DNA of 64,000 bases from Methanocaldococcus villosus KIN24-T80 (GTDB lineage: Archaea > AGJL01 > Methanococci > Methanococcales > Methanocaldococcaceae). The stretch spans positions 694,268 through 758,267 of the forward strand of contig NZ_AQUK01000001.1 of the NCBI RefSeq assembly GCF_000371805.1, given 5' to 3'. Made by a program: the position numbers and the translations under genes. A model generated the notes under the pieces. The model saw only the letters and a program-made list of their open reading frames with translations. It did not search any database and was not told the DNA's origin. How positions within the stretch are numbered: the stretch's first letter is position 1; the number at the start of each line of letters is the position of its first letter. This document shows positions 56,520-64,000 of this stretch, one piece after another.

Positions 56520-56807
56520 TTATTTCTCTACTATTTCAAACTTCCCTGCTCTAAAACATCCATTTGCTTTTGTATGTATTTTCCCACAAACAGTACATTT
56601 AAATCTTAGATCGATTTTTTTAACGGGTTTTGATCTACCTTCTGGTTTAGGTCTTGGGAAACCTCCATATCCTGCTGTTACTCTTCTGAACTGTCTTTGC
56701 CCCCAAGTTAATTCACTTGCTTTCCCTTTCTTAGCTTTTTCTACAATATGAATTGTGTGTTTTTTACAGTATGGGCAATACCTTCTGATTTTTTTTGGTA
56801 TTTTCAC
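56520..56807 (-). CDS. rpl44e: Large ribosomal subunit protein eL42 (L44e)
   Basis: A 95-residue ribosomal protein with [40 protein letters not shown] and the second zinc pair CTVCGKIH. The start is GTG 56807 with GGGTGAG and overlaps the GINS stop by four bases (GTGA). Confidence 0.95.
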   Translation of the reverse strand: MKIPKKIRRYCPYCKKHTIHIVEKAKKGKASELTWGQRQFRRVTAGYGGFPRPKPEGRSKPVKKIDLRFKCTVCGKIHTKANGCFRAGKFEIVEK

Positions 56808-57241
56808 ATTCTCACCCTTAATTTAGAGATAATACCATGTTTTTCAAGAATAGTAGCTATCTTTTTATCTAAAGTTATGACTTCTTCTTTATTTAAATTA
56901 TAAATAAAATTGCCATCAGTGAATTGTGGAAACTGCTTATTAACTTTCACAACTTCAATATCTTTTATTGTATATATACCTTTTGGTTCCTCTTCTATGA
57001 ATTCTATTTTATTTAATATCTCTTCTTCTTCCTTTAATAAATTTTCTCTATCAAAATACATAGCTTTATATATCCTAAGCTTTCTTAACTCCCTATAATA
57101 ATATTTAGCCCTTTCTTTTTCTTTTTCATCTTCCAATTTTTTAATATATTCTCTAACTTTTTCATAGAAATCTTCAGGTAACTTTAATAAAGTATCTGAT
57201 CTAATCTCATTAAAAAAATAATTTTTTAGTTCTTTATACAT
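56804..57241 (-). CDS. Archaeal GINS complex subunit (Gins15/51 type)
   Basis: A 145-residue subunit of GINS, which joins MCM and the primase/polymerase at the fork. The helical A domain (residues 1-75, with [20 protein letters not shown]) is followed by a small beta domain ([20 protein letters not shown]), the Gins51 order. It sits next to PCNA, as in M. jannaschii (MJ0248/MJ0247). ATG 57241 has only a weak upstream site. A separate Gins23 gene is not seen here. Confidence 0.85.
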   Translation of the reverse strand: MYKELKNYFFNEIRSDTLLKLPEDFYEKVREYIKKLEDEKEKERAKYYYRELRKLRIYKAMYFDRENLLKEEEEILNKIEFIEEEPKGIYTIKDIEVVKVNKQFPQFTDGNFIYNLNKEEVITLDKKIATILEKHGIISKLRVRM

Positions 57242-57247
57242 AGATCA

Positions 57248-57991
57248 TCAGCCTTCTATTCTTGGAGCTAATAGGAAGGTTAGATTAGCTCCACCTAAGC
57301 TATACTCTAACTTTAATGGCATGTCTGTTCCTAAATAGAGCTTAACAATATCCCCTGCTTTAATCCCTTTAACCATATCTAATAAATACTCTAAGTTAAA
57401 GGCACTTTTAGCATGCCCTTGGCTCTCTATTGATATTAAAGCTGAACTATCCTCATCAAACTCTGCTGAAAAATCATTTAATTCTCCTTTTGTCTCAACT
57501 ATGAATTTGTTATCCTCAACTTTTAAGATAACATAATCACTTATTAAATCAGCATCCTTCAAAGCCTCTTTAAAAGCATCTCCTTTTAGCATGACAACAG
57601 CAGGATACTCTATCTCTGGCATCTTTATTTCTGATGCTGATATGTCTAAGAGAGCTAAGCTAAACTTCCTTCTTCCAGAGTTCTCAAATATGACATTTAG
57701 CTTATTTTTCTCCTCATCTAATTCTAATATTAGCTTATCCTTTGATTTTGCTCTGTTCATTATCTTTTTAAATGCTTCTAAATCAATACCAATCTCTTTC
57801 TCTCCCTCTATTTCATAATCTTCAAAGCTCAATCTTGGTATTTCTAATGAGACAAGAGCTACATGGCTTGGGTCCATAGCTCTTGCAGTTATCCCATCCT
57901 CATTAGCTATTAAACAGATTTCATCTAATATTTGGGCAACAGTATCAACAACCTTCTTAAACTCCTTGGCACTCTCTAATGTGGCTCTCAT
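57248..57991 (-). CDS. pcn: DNA polymerase sliding clamp (PCNA)
   Basis: Homotrimeric ring that tethers polymerases and ligase to DNA. The 247 residues begin [20 protein letters not shown], contain the [16 protein letters not shown] segment and the interdomain linker, and end LAPRIEG, where PIP-box partners bind. GGTGATATC precedes ATG 57991. First gene of the replication-translation cluster. Confidence 0.96.
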   Translation of the reverse strand: MRATLESAKEFKKVVDTVAQILDEICLIANEDGITARAMDPSHVALVSLEIPRLSFEDYEIEGEKEIGIDLEAFKKIMNRAKSKDKLILELDEEKNKLNVIFENSGRRKFSLALLDISASEIKMPEIEYPAVVMLKGDAFKEALKDADLISDYVILKVEDNKFIVETKGELNDFSAEFDEDSSALISIESQGHAKSAFNLEYLLDMVKGIKAGDIVKLYLGTDMPLKLEYSLGGANLTFLLAPRIEG

Positions 57992-58039
57992 GATATCACC
58001 AAAATTTTTAATATCTATTATGATTTTAAAATAAATTTT

Positions 58040-58198
58040 ATGGTAGATATAGTTTTTGAACTTTTATTTATTTTAATGGCATTTACAGTTATAGGGTATG
58101 TCTTAAGTTTAAATACTAATAACTATCTATGGTTAATAATATTTTTATTTTTAGGAATTATAGCTATGCTTTTAAGATTAGTTAAGAAGGTGAGATAA
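58040..58198 (+). CDS. Small membrane protein, 52 aa
   Basis: Found in the gap between pcn and truB. From ATG 58040 it has two hydrophobic segments ([20 protein letters not shown] and [18 protein letters not shown]) and a basic tail LVKKVR. No good binding site is visible, which suits a leaderless mRNA. The stop overlaps the truB start region. Family not recognised. Confidence 0.6.
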   Translation: MVDIVFELLFILMAFTVIGYVLSLNTNNYLWLIIFLFLGIIAMLLRLVKKVR

Positions 58199-59154
58199 TT
58201 TTACTAGTAAGAGAAGAAGCTGAAACAAATTGGAAATATGGCTCAGATCCATATAATAGGAAGATAGAAGATTTAATCAAGTATGGGGTTGTTGTTATAG
58301 ATAAACCTAGGGGGCCCACATCTCATGAAGTTTCATCATGGGTTAAAAAAATATTAAACATTGAAAAAGCAGGACATGGTGGGACATTAGATCCAAAAGT
58401 AACTGGAGTTTTACCAGTAGCTTTAGAAAAAGCTACTAAATCTATCCCACTATGGCACATCCCCCCAAAAGAATATGTTTGCTTAATGCATTTACATAGG
58501 GATGCTAGTGAAGAAGATATTTTAAGAGTCTTTAAAGAATTTACTGGAAAAATTTATCAGAGACCTCCATTAAAATCTGCTGTTAAAAAAAGATTAAGGG
58601 TAAGAAGGATTTATGAGATAGAATTATTAGATAAAGAAGGTAGAGATGTTTTGTTTAGAGTTAAATGTCAATCAGGAACATACATTAGAAAACTCTGTGA
58701 AGATATTGGAGAGGCCTTAGGAACCTCTGCACATATGCAAGAGTTGAGAAGAATAAAAAGTGGAGTTTTTGATGAGAATGATGCTGTTTATTTACAAGAT
58801 CTTTTAGATGCTTATGTATTTTGGAAAGAAGATGGTGATGAAGAAGAATTAAGAAGAATAATAAAACCATTAGAATATGGGTTGAGGCATTTAAAAAAGG
58901 TTGTTGTTAAAGACAGTGCTGTTTCTGCTATATGTCATGGAGCAGATGTTTATGTTAGAGGGATATCTAAGTTAAGTAAGGATATTAATAAAGGAGATAT
59001 TGTTGTTGTTGAAACTTTAAAAGGAGAAGCTATTGGCTTTGGAAAAGCACTAATGAGTAGTAAAGAAATGCTAACTGCTGAAAAAGGAAAAGCTGTAGAT
59101 ATTGAAAGAGTGTTTATGGAGAGAAATGTTTATCCAAAGATGTGGAAAAGGTGA
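58195..59154 (+). CDS. truB: tRNA/rRNA pseudouridine synthase TruB/Cbf5 family with non-standard start
   Basis: Archaeal Cbf5/TruB homologue that makes pseudouridine with H/ACA RNPs or alone at tRNA U55. In frame from 58195 it reads [39 protein letters not shown], then the catalytic Asp in AGHGGTLDPKVTGVLP (about 65-80), and a PUA domain at the C-terminus with GDIVVVETLKGEAIG. It matches MJ0148, whose N-terminus is MILLVR. No ATG, GTG or TTG occurs in frame before ATG 58486, which lies past the catalytic Asp. The start must be ATA 58195 or ATT 58198 after AAGGTGAG, or the gene has an indel. About 319 residues. Nop10 at 6457 is its H/ACA partner. Confidence 0.88.
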   Translation: MILLVREEAETNWKYGSDPYNRKIEDLIKYGVVVIDKPRGPTSHEVSSWVKKILNIEKAGHGGTLDPKVTGVLPVALEKATKSIPLWHIPPKEYVCLMHLHRDASEEDILRVFKEFTGKIYQRPPLKSAVKKRLRVRRIYEIELLDKEGRDVLFRVKCQSGTYIRKLCEDIGEALGTSAHMQELRRIKSGVFDENDAVYLQDLLDAYVFWKEDGDEEELRRIIKPLEYGLRHLKKVVVKDSAVSAICHGADVYVRGISKLSKDINKGDIVVVETLKGEAIGFGKALMSSKEMLTAEKGKAVDIERVFMERNVYPKMWKR

Positions 59155-59158
59155 GATA

Positions 59159-60505
59159 TTGGATATTGATAAGATTATTAAACTTTTAGATATAGGAGAT
59201 TATGCAGATGTTAGGATAAATAGTGGATATTCAAATAGCATAGTATTAAAAGATGGAGTTTTTGAGGAAATATCTTTTGGAATGGGTAAAGGGATTGCTG
59301 TTAGGGTATTATATAAAAATGGATGGGGTTTCTGTAAATCAAAAAATATAGAAGATTTAGAAGAGTTAATAAAAAAAGCATATAAAATGGCTAAATTAGC
59401 TAATGATAATACCAAAAAAGAGGTTATTTTAAAAGATTATAAAGCTATTAATGATAAATATAAATTAATTGGGAAAATAGCCCCATATGATGTAGATATT
59501 GAAGAAAAAAAGAGAATAGCTATTGAATCATATAAAGCTATGAGAGATGAAAAGATTAAAAGTATTTCTGTTAGTTATTCAGATATTTGTGGAAAGAAGA
59601 TATTCATTAATAGTGAAGGTTCATTTATTGAAGGTGAAGTGGGAAGGGCTATAATGTATATGAGCTGTGTTGCTAAAGAAAATGGAAGATTAGAATATGC
59701 CTCTGAAAGAATTGGGGGATTTGGTTTTGAGAATATTAAGGACAATTATTTAAACAAATCCAAAGAAGCTAAAGATAGAGCTTTAAGAATGTTAAAAGCT
59801 AAACCATGTCCTAAAGGAGAATTTAAAGTTATATTAGATCATGAATTAGCAGGAGTTTTTATTCATGAAGCTGTTGGGCATGCTGCTGAAGCTGATTTGG
59901 TTTTACAGAATGACAGTGTATTTAAAGGTAAGCTCAATCAAAAGGTAGGAAGTGAGATAGTTAATGTTATTGATGACCCTACTTTAGAGAATGGTTTTGG
60001 ATCTTATAAATATGATGATGAAGGAGTTGAAGGAAAAAGAACTGTTATTATTGAAAATGGGATTTTAAAAAGTTACCTTCATTCAAGAGAAACAGCTGGA
60101 AGGTTGGATATGGAATTAACAGGTAATGGAAGAGCAGAAGGTTTAAACAGGCCAATTGTTAGAATGAGTAACACTTATATTGAGCCAGGTGATTGGAGTT
60201 TAGATGAGCTAATTGAAGATACAAAGGAAGGATTGTTTTTAAAAGGTTCAAGAGGAGGGCAAGTAGATACTGGTAAAGGGCTTTTCCAATTCTCAGCTGT
60301 TGAGGCATATAAAATAGAAAATGGAGAGTTGAAAGAGGTTATAAAAGATGCTGGATTAAGTGGGGAAATTTTAGATATTTTATTTAAAATAGATGCTATA
60401 ACTAAAGATTTAAAATTGTCAGTAGGTTATTGTGGAAAAAATGGCCAATCTGTTCCCGTAGGTGATGGAGGAGGCTGTGTAAGAACAAAAACAGTAATTT
60501 CATAA
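59159..60505 (+). CDS. tldD: TldD-family zinc metalloprotease
   Basis: Half of the TldD/TldE (PmbA) protease that in bacteria trims modified peptides. The 448 residues have the zinc motif in VFIHEAVGHAAEADL (HExxxH, about 248-262) and the C-terminal VPVGDGGGCVRTKT segment. The chosen start is TTG 59159 with AGGTGAG overlapping the truB stop; an upstream in-frame TTG at 59102 lies inside truB without a site. It matches MJ0996. The partner TldE is not in the window. T-rich sequence at 60519-60545 probably terminates both this gene and the convergent thermosome gene. Confidence 0.9.
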   Translation: MDIDKIIKLLDIGDYADVRINSGYSNSIVLKDGVFEEISFGMGKGIAVRVLYKNGWGFCKSKNIEDLEELIKKAYKMAKLANDNTKKEVILKDYKAINDKYKLIGKIAPYDVDIEEKKRIAIESYKAMRDEKIKSISVSYSDICGKKIFINSEGSFIEGEVGRAIMYMSCVAKENGRLEYASERIGGFGFENIKDNYLNKSKEAKDRALRMLKAKPCPKGEFKVILDHELAGVFIHEAVGHAAEADLVLQNDSVFKGKLNQKVGSEIVNVIDDPTLENGFGSYKYDDEGVEGKRTVIIENGILKSYLHSRETAGRLDMELTGNGRAEGLNRPIVRMSNTYIEPGDWSLDELIEDTKEGLFLKGSRGGQVDTGKGLFQFSAVEAYKIENGELKEVIKDAGLSGEILDILFKIDAITKDLKLSVGYCGKNGQSVPVGDGGGCVRTKTVIS

Positions 60506-60554
60506 ATTCAAATTAATTAATTTTTTGTTTAATAAAAAAATTATTTAGAGGGAT

Positions 60555-62186
60555 TTAGAATTCATCCCCTCCCTCTTCTTCTCCTCCAGGTCCTTTTTCT
60601 TTTTCTTTCTCTGACTTCTCTGCAGCTATAACATCATCAATTCTTAACAACATTATTGAAGCTTCTGTAGCTGAATCAATAGCTTGTGTTTTAACTTTTA
60701 ATGGTTCAACAACTCCTCTTTCTAACATATTAACAACTTCTCCTTCAAACACATCTAATCCGTAAACTTCTCCTCCTTCTTCTTCATGTTTAGCTCTTAA
60801 CTTAACTAACATATCTATTGGGTCTAATCCAGAGTTTTCTGCTAATGTTCTTGGAATGATTTCTAAAGCTTCAGCAAATGCCTTAACAGCTAATTGTTCT
60901 CTTCCAGCAACAGTTTCTGCAAATTTGCTAATTCTCTTAGCTAATTCTATTTCTGTAGCTCCTCCACCAACAACTATTCTTCCATCTTCTAAAGCACACT
61001 TAACAACTCCTATAGCATCATCTATAGCTCTTGCCACTTCTTCAACAATATGTTCAGTTGAACCTCTTGCTAATATTGTTACAGCTTTTGGATGTTTGCA
61101 GTTTTCAACAAATATCATTGCATCTCCAGCTACTTTTCTCTCCTCTACTAACCCAGCTTCTCCTAAGTCTTCTGGTGTTAAGTCATCAATTTTTGTAACT
61201 ATTCTAGCTCCAGTAGCTTTTGCTAATTTCTCCATATCTGACTTCTTAACTCTTCTAACAGCTAATATTCCTTTCTTAGCTAAGTAGTGTTGTGCTAAAT
61301 CATCAATTCCTTTTTGACAGAAGACTACATTAGCTCCAGTAGCAGCTATTTTATCAACCATTTCTTTAATCATCTTTTCTTCTTGTTCAACAAATTCCAT
61401 TATTTTTGCTGGATCAGTAATTCTTATTTCAGCATCAATCTCTGTTTCTTTAACTTCAATTGGGCAGTTTAATAATGCTATTTTAGCATTTTCTACTCTT
61501 TTTGGCATTTGTGGGTGAACTCTTTCTTTGTCAATTACAACTCCTCTAATTAATGTTGTTTCTTCAATTGGAGCTCCTTCTTTCTTCTCAACTTTTATTA
61601 AATCTTTTTCAACTTTTCCTGTTTCATCATCAATAACAGTGCTAACAGCTTCAACAACAATTTCTGCTAATTTTTCTCTTGCTTTTTCAGCACCTTTTCC
61701 AGTTATAGCAGTCATTGCTATTTTTTTGAGCATTTCTTTGTCATCTGGTTTAACTTCTTTAGCAATTTTCTTTAATTCTTCAATAGCTTTATTTCTTGCT
61801 ATTTCATATCCGTTAATTATAACAGATGGGTGTATGTTTTGATCTAATAATTCTTCAGCTTTTCTTAATAATTCTCCAGCAATAACCACAGCTGTTGTAG
61901 TTCCATCTCCTACTTCTTTCTCTTGGGTTTTAGCAACTTCTATTAACATTTTAGCAGCTGGGTGTTCAACAGACATTTCTTTTAATATTGTAACCCCATC
62001 ATTTGTAACTACAATGTCTCCTAACTCATCAACTAACATTTTGTCCATTCCTTTTGGTCCTAATGTAGTTCTAACGGTTTCAGCAATTATTCTCCCTGCT
62101 AATATGTTCATTCTTTGAGCATCTCTTCCAACGTATCTCTTTACATTTTGTGGTAATACTACTATTGGAGTTCCTGCCATGCTCAT
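60555..62186 (-). CDS. thsA: Thermosome (group II chaperonin) subunit
   Basis: ATP-driven protein-folding chamber, one of the most abundant proteins of hyperthermophiles. The 543 residues from ATG 62186 ([15 protein letters not shown]) have [16 protein letters not shown] (about 41-56), the [15 protein letters not shown] nucleotide loop and [12 protein letters not shown], and end in the Gly/Glu-rich tail [10 protein letters not shown]. It is very similar to the single M. jannaschii subunit MJ0999. AGGTGAG precedes the ATG; an in-frame GTG at 62195 lies inside that site. TATA at 62241-62250 on the minus strand. Confidence 0.96.
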   Translation of the reverse strand: MSMAGTPIVVLPQNVKRYVGRDAQRMNILAGRIIAETVRTTLGPKGMDKMLVDELGDIVVTNDGVTILKEMSVEHPAAKMLIEVAKTQEKEVGDGTTTAVVIAGELLRKAEELLDQNIHPSVIINGYEIARNKAIEELKKIAKEVKPDDKEMLKKIAMTAITGKGAEKAREKLAEIVVEAVSTVIDDETGKVEKDLIKVEKKEGAPIEETTLIRGVVIDKERVHPQMPKRVENAKIALLNCPIEVKETEIDAEIRITDPAKIMEFVEQEEKMIKEMVDKIAATGANVVFCQKGIDDLAQHYLAKKGILAVRRVKKSDMEKLAKATGARIVTKIDDLTPEDLGEAGLVEERKVAGDAMIFVENCKHPKAVTILARGSTEHIVEEVARAIDDAIGVVKCALEDGRIVVGGGATEIELAKRISKFAETVAGREQLAVKAFAEALEIIPRTLAENSGLDPIDMLVKLRAKHEEEGGEVYGLDVFEGEVVNMLERGVVEPLKVKTQAIDSATEASIMLLRIDDVIAAEKSEKEKEKGPGGEEEGGDEF

Positions 62187-62240
62187 ACATCTCACCTTTT
62201 TTTTGTTCTACAACTTCGGTATGTATATGTTATTAAAATT

Positions 62241-62250
62241 CTATATATAA
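62241..62250 (-). promoter_or_regulatory. TATA box of the thermosome gene
   Basis: The minus strand reads TTATATATAG about 60 bases ahead of the thermosome ATG, preceded by an A-rich stretch (AACCAAAAA) that fits a BRE. Predicted start about 25 bases downstream gives a short leader that contains the AGGTGAG site. Confidence 0.6.
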
Positions 62251-62333
62251 TTTTTGGTTTTGTGTAAATTATAGTCACAATTTTGAACATAAAAAATGTT
62301 AATAACCAATATTAAATATCTTAAGGATATAGC

Positions 62334-62344
62334 TTTTTATATAC
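62334..62344 (+). promoter_or_regulatory. TATA box of hdrA
   Basis: TTTTTATATAC lies 50-60 bases before the hdrA ATG, giving a predicted start near 62366 and a leader of about 28 bases with GGAGGG at 62382-62387. Confidence 0.6.
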
Positions 62345-62393
62345 TCCTGCATAATAAATTATTAGGTGTTCTATTTTATTTGGAGGGATGATT

Positions 62394-64000
62394 ATGGTTA
62401 GAGTTGGAGTTTTTGTCTGTTATTGTGGAGCTAACATTAATGGTGTAGTTGATTGTGAAGCTGTAAGAGATTTTGCTGAAAAATTAGATGGAGTTGTAGT
62501 AGCTAAAACTTATCCATTTATGTGTGCAGATCCTGGACAGAATTTGATAAAAGAGTGTATTAAAAAATACAATTTAGATAGAGTAGTTGTTGCCGCCTGT
62601 ACTCCAAAAATACATGAACCAACATTTAGAAAGTGTCTGCAAGAGGCAGGATTATCCCCATATTACTTAGAGTTTGTTAATATTAGAGAACAGTGCTCTT
62701 TTGTTCACATGTTTGATAAAGAAGCAGCAACAAAAAAGGCAATGGAGCTTGTTGCTGGGGGTGTTGAAAGAGCTAAGAGATTAGAAGATGTTCCACAAAA
62801 AGTTGTTAAAGTTGATAAATCTTGTCTTATTATTGGAGGAGGTATTGCTGGAATTCAGGCTGCATTAGATTTAGGAGATCAAGGTTATAAAGTCTATTTA
62901 GTTGAAAAGGAACCATCTATTGGAGGAAGAATGGCTCAACTTGCTAAGACATTCCCAACTGATGACTGTGCGCTGTGAATTCTCGCCCCAAAGATGGTTA
63001 GCGTTGCAAACCACCCCAATATCGAATTAATCACTTACGCTGAAATAAAAAAAGTTGAAGGATTCATAGGAAACTTTGAAGTTACTATTGAGAAAAAACC
63101 AAGATATGTTGATGAAAATATTTGTACAGGTTGTGGAGCTTGTGCTAAAGTGTGTCCTATTGAAGTACCAAATGAGTTTGATTTAGGTTTAGGTATGAGA
63201 AAAGCTATTTATGTTCCATTCCCACAGGCAGTTCCATTAGTTTATACAATAGATATGGAACACTGTATTAGATGTGGATTGTGTGCCAAAGCTTGTGGTC
63301 CAGGAGCTATAAGATATGATCAAAAACCTGAAGAAATTAAGTTGAAAGTTGGAACTATAATCTGTGCTGTAGGTTATGATGAATTTGACTGTACACTAAA
63401 AGAAGAGTATGGATATGGAATTTATGACAATGTGATAACAACATTAGAATTAGAAAGAATGTTAAACCCTGCTGGGCCTACAGGAGGGCATGAAATAAGG
63501 CCAAGTGATGGAAAACATCCAAAGAGAGTTGTATTTATTCAGTGTGTAGGGTCAAGAGATGCTAAAGTAGGAAAACCATACTGTTCAAGAATATGTTGTA
63601 TGTTTGCCTTAAAGAATGCTCAATTAATTAAGCAACATGATCCTAACACTGAAGTTTATATTTGTTACATGGACATTAGGGCATTTGGTAAAGGTTATGA
63701 AGAATATTATAGAAGAGCTCAAGAGCAGTTTGGAGTTAAATTCATAAGAGGAAGGCCAGCATGTATATTGGAAGATCCCGAAACTAAGAATTTAATTGTT
63801 AGAGTAGAAGATACATTATTAGGAGAGATAATTGAAATAGAGGCAGATTTAGTTGTATTATCTGCTGGATTATCTCCAAGAAAAGATAATCCAAAATTAG
63901 CTAAGATGTTAGGATTAGAATTAAGTCCAGATGGGTTCTTTAAAGAATTACATCCAAAATTAGCCCCAGTTAATACAAAAGTTGATGGTATTGCTATTGC
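62394..64000 (+). CDS. hdrA: CoB-CoM heterodisulfide reductase subunit A, selenoprotein, 3' end beyond window
   Basis: Flavin- and Fe-S-containing subunit of the electron-bifurcating heterodisulfide reductase that closes methanogenesis. From ATG 62394 (GGAGGG upstream) it begins [20 protein letters not shown], has the FAD loop [18 protein letters not shown], and after residue 194 the in-frame UGA at 62976-62978. The frame continues open to the window end with two ferredoxin motifs ([12 protein letters not shown] and [13 protein letters not shown]) and QCVGSRD. The UGA context TDDCAL-U-ILAPKM matches the selenocysteine HdrA of M. jannaschii (from memory). The SECIS element would be in the 3' UTR, outside this window. 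The end is truncated at 64000. Confidence 0.95.
62976..62978 (+). other. Selenocysteine codon UGA in hdrA
   Basis: In-frame TGA between CAL and ILAPKM, with more than 1000 bases of open frame and conserved Fe-S motifs after it. In selenium-independent homologues cysteine stands here. Archaeal decoding needs a 3' UTR SECIS, aSelB and tRNA-Sec encoded elsewhere. Confidence 0.94.

Noticed and set aside
58486-59154. truB starting at ATG 58486
   Set aside because: It would remove the catalytic Asp in GGTLDP and the conserved N-terminal 97 residues, all of which are open and conserved upstream.
62388-62978. hdrA as a truncated 196-residue gene ending at TGA
   Set aside because: The frame continues for over 1000 bases with conserved ferredoxin motifs; the TGA is at the known selenocysteine position.

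Overview
This window is chromosomal DNA of a hyperthermophilic methanogen of the Methanocaldococcus type. The evidence is the strongly A+T-rich sequence with AGA/AGG as the usual arginine codons, near-identity (from memory) of the thermosome, HdrA, citramalate synthase and MinD to Methanocaldococcus proteins, a selenocysteine-containing HdrA, connectase, GTP cyclohydrolase III and ArfB, methanogen-type SerRS, and a methanogenesis marker protein. Genes are packed tightly, often with 4-base ATGA/GTGA overlaps, and most starts have a GGTGA-type ribosome binding site.

Layout. 1-8603: minus-strand runs moeA-DUF354-serS(partial), aIF2-alpha-nop10-arfB and OB-fold protein-hpt, with nrdD on the plus strand and a C/D box sRNA squeezed between aIF2-alpha and hpt. 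8630-15490: aspartate aminotransferase and an archaeosine radical SAM enzyme, nikR, then connectase, minD, two tiny membrane proteins, a GT2 glycosyltransferase and glycogen synthase. 15491-20963: tRNA G10 methylase and a MATE exporter, tRNA-Ser(GCU), arfA, a Dus-like TIM barrel and phosphomannomutase. 21087-25279: a chelatase ChlI/ChlD gene split by an A-rich slippery site, pyrB, fumarase alpha and an unknown protein. 25265-27070: marker protein 7, a partner and a tyrosine phosphatase.

27143-35134 looks like an acquired island of about 8 kb. It lies between two roughly 90-base imperfect direct repeats derived from the 3' end of an archaeal ATPase gene. It encodes a DUF499-type ATPase, a 152-residue protein, an SNF2/RapA-like helicase with a C-terminal DUF3883-like domain, a tail-anchored protein and a 35-residue protein. 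A GC-rich hairpin leader precedes it, and its genes use arginine codons that are rare elsewhere in the window. I read it as a defence-type module without a methyltransferase and the best candidate here for an undescribed system.

35158-48377: HAD phosphatase, Ski2-like helicase, a class III signal peptide protein, leuD, thrC, an antiporter, a surface-polymer region with two Wzy-like membrane proteins around an archaeal ATPase, a THUMP-SPOUT protein and Elp3. 48367-64000: ilvE-cimA-serA, two OB-fold proteins, rtcB interrupted by one extra base at a shift-prone site, argC, the PCNA-GINS-L44e-S27e cluster, truB with a non-standard start codon, tldD, the thermosome and the start of selenoprotein hdrA.

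Three genes need non-standard decoding: hdrA (UGA as selenocysteine), chlI/chlD (-1 shift on A AAA AAC) and rtcB (+1 shift at UUU CGA). TruB lacks any ATG, GTG or TTG start ahead of its catalytic site. The window holds genes for branched-chain amino acid synthesis (cimA, leuD, ilvE) and the archaeal F420/riboflavin branch (arfA, arfB). It carries no rRNA, no CRISPR array and no recognisable insertion sequence.
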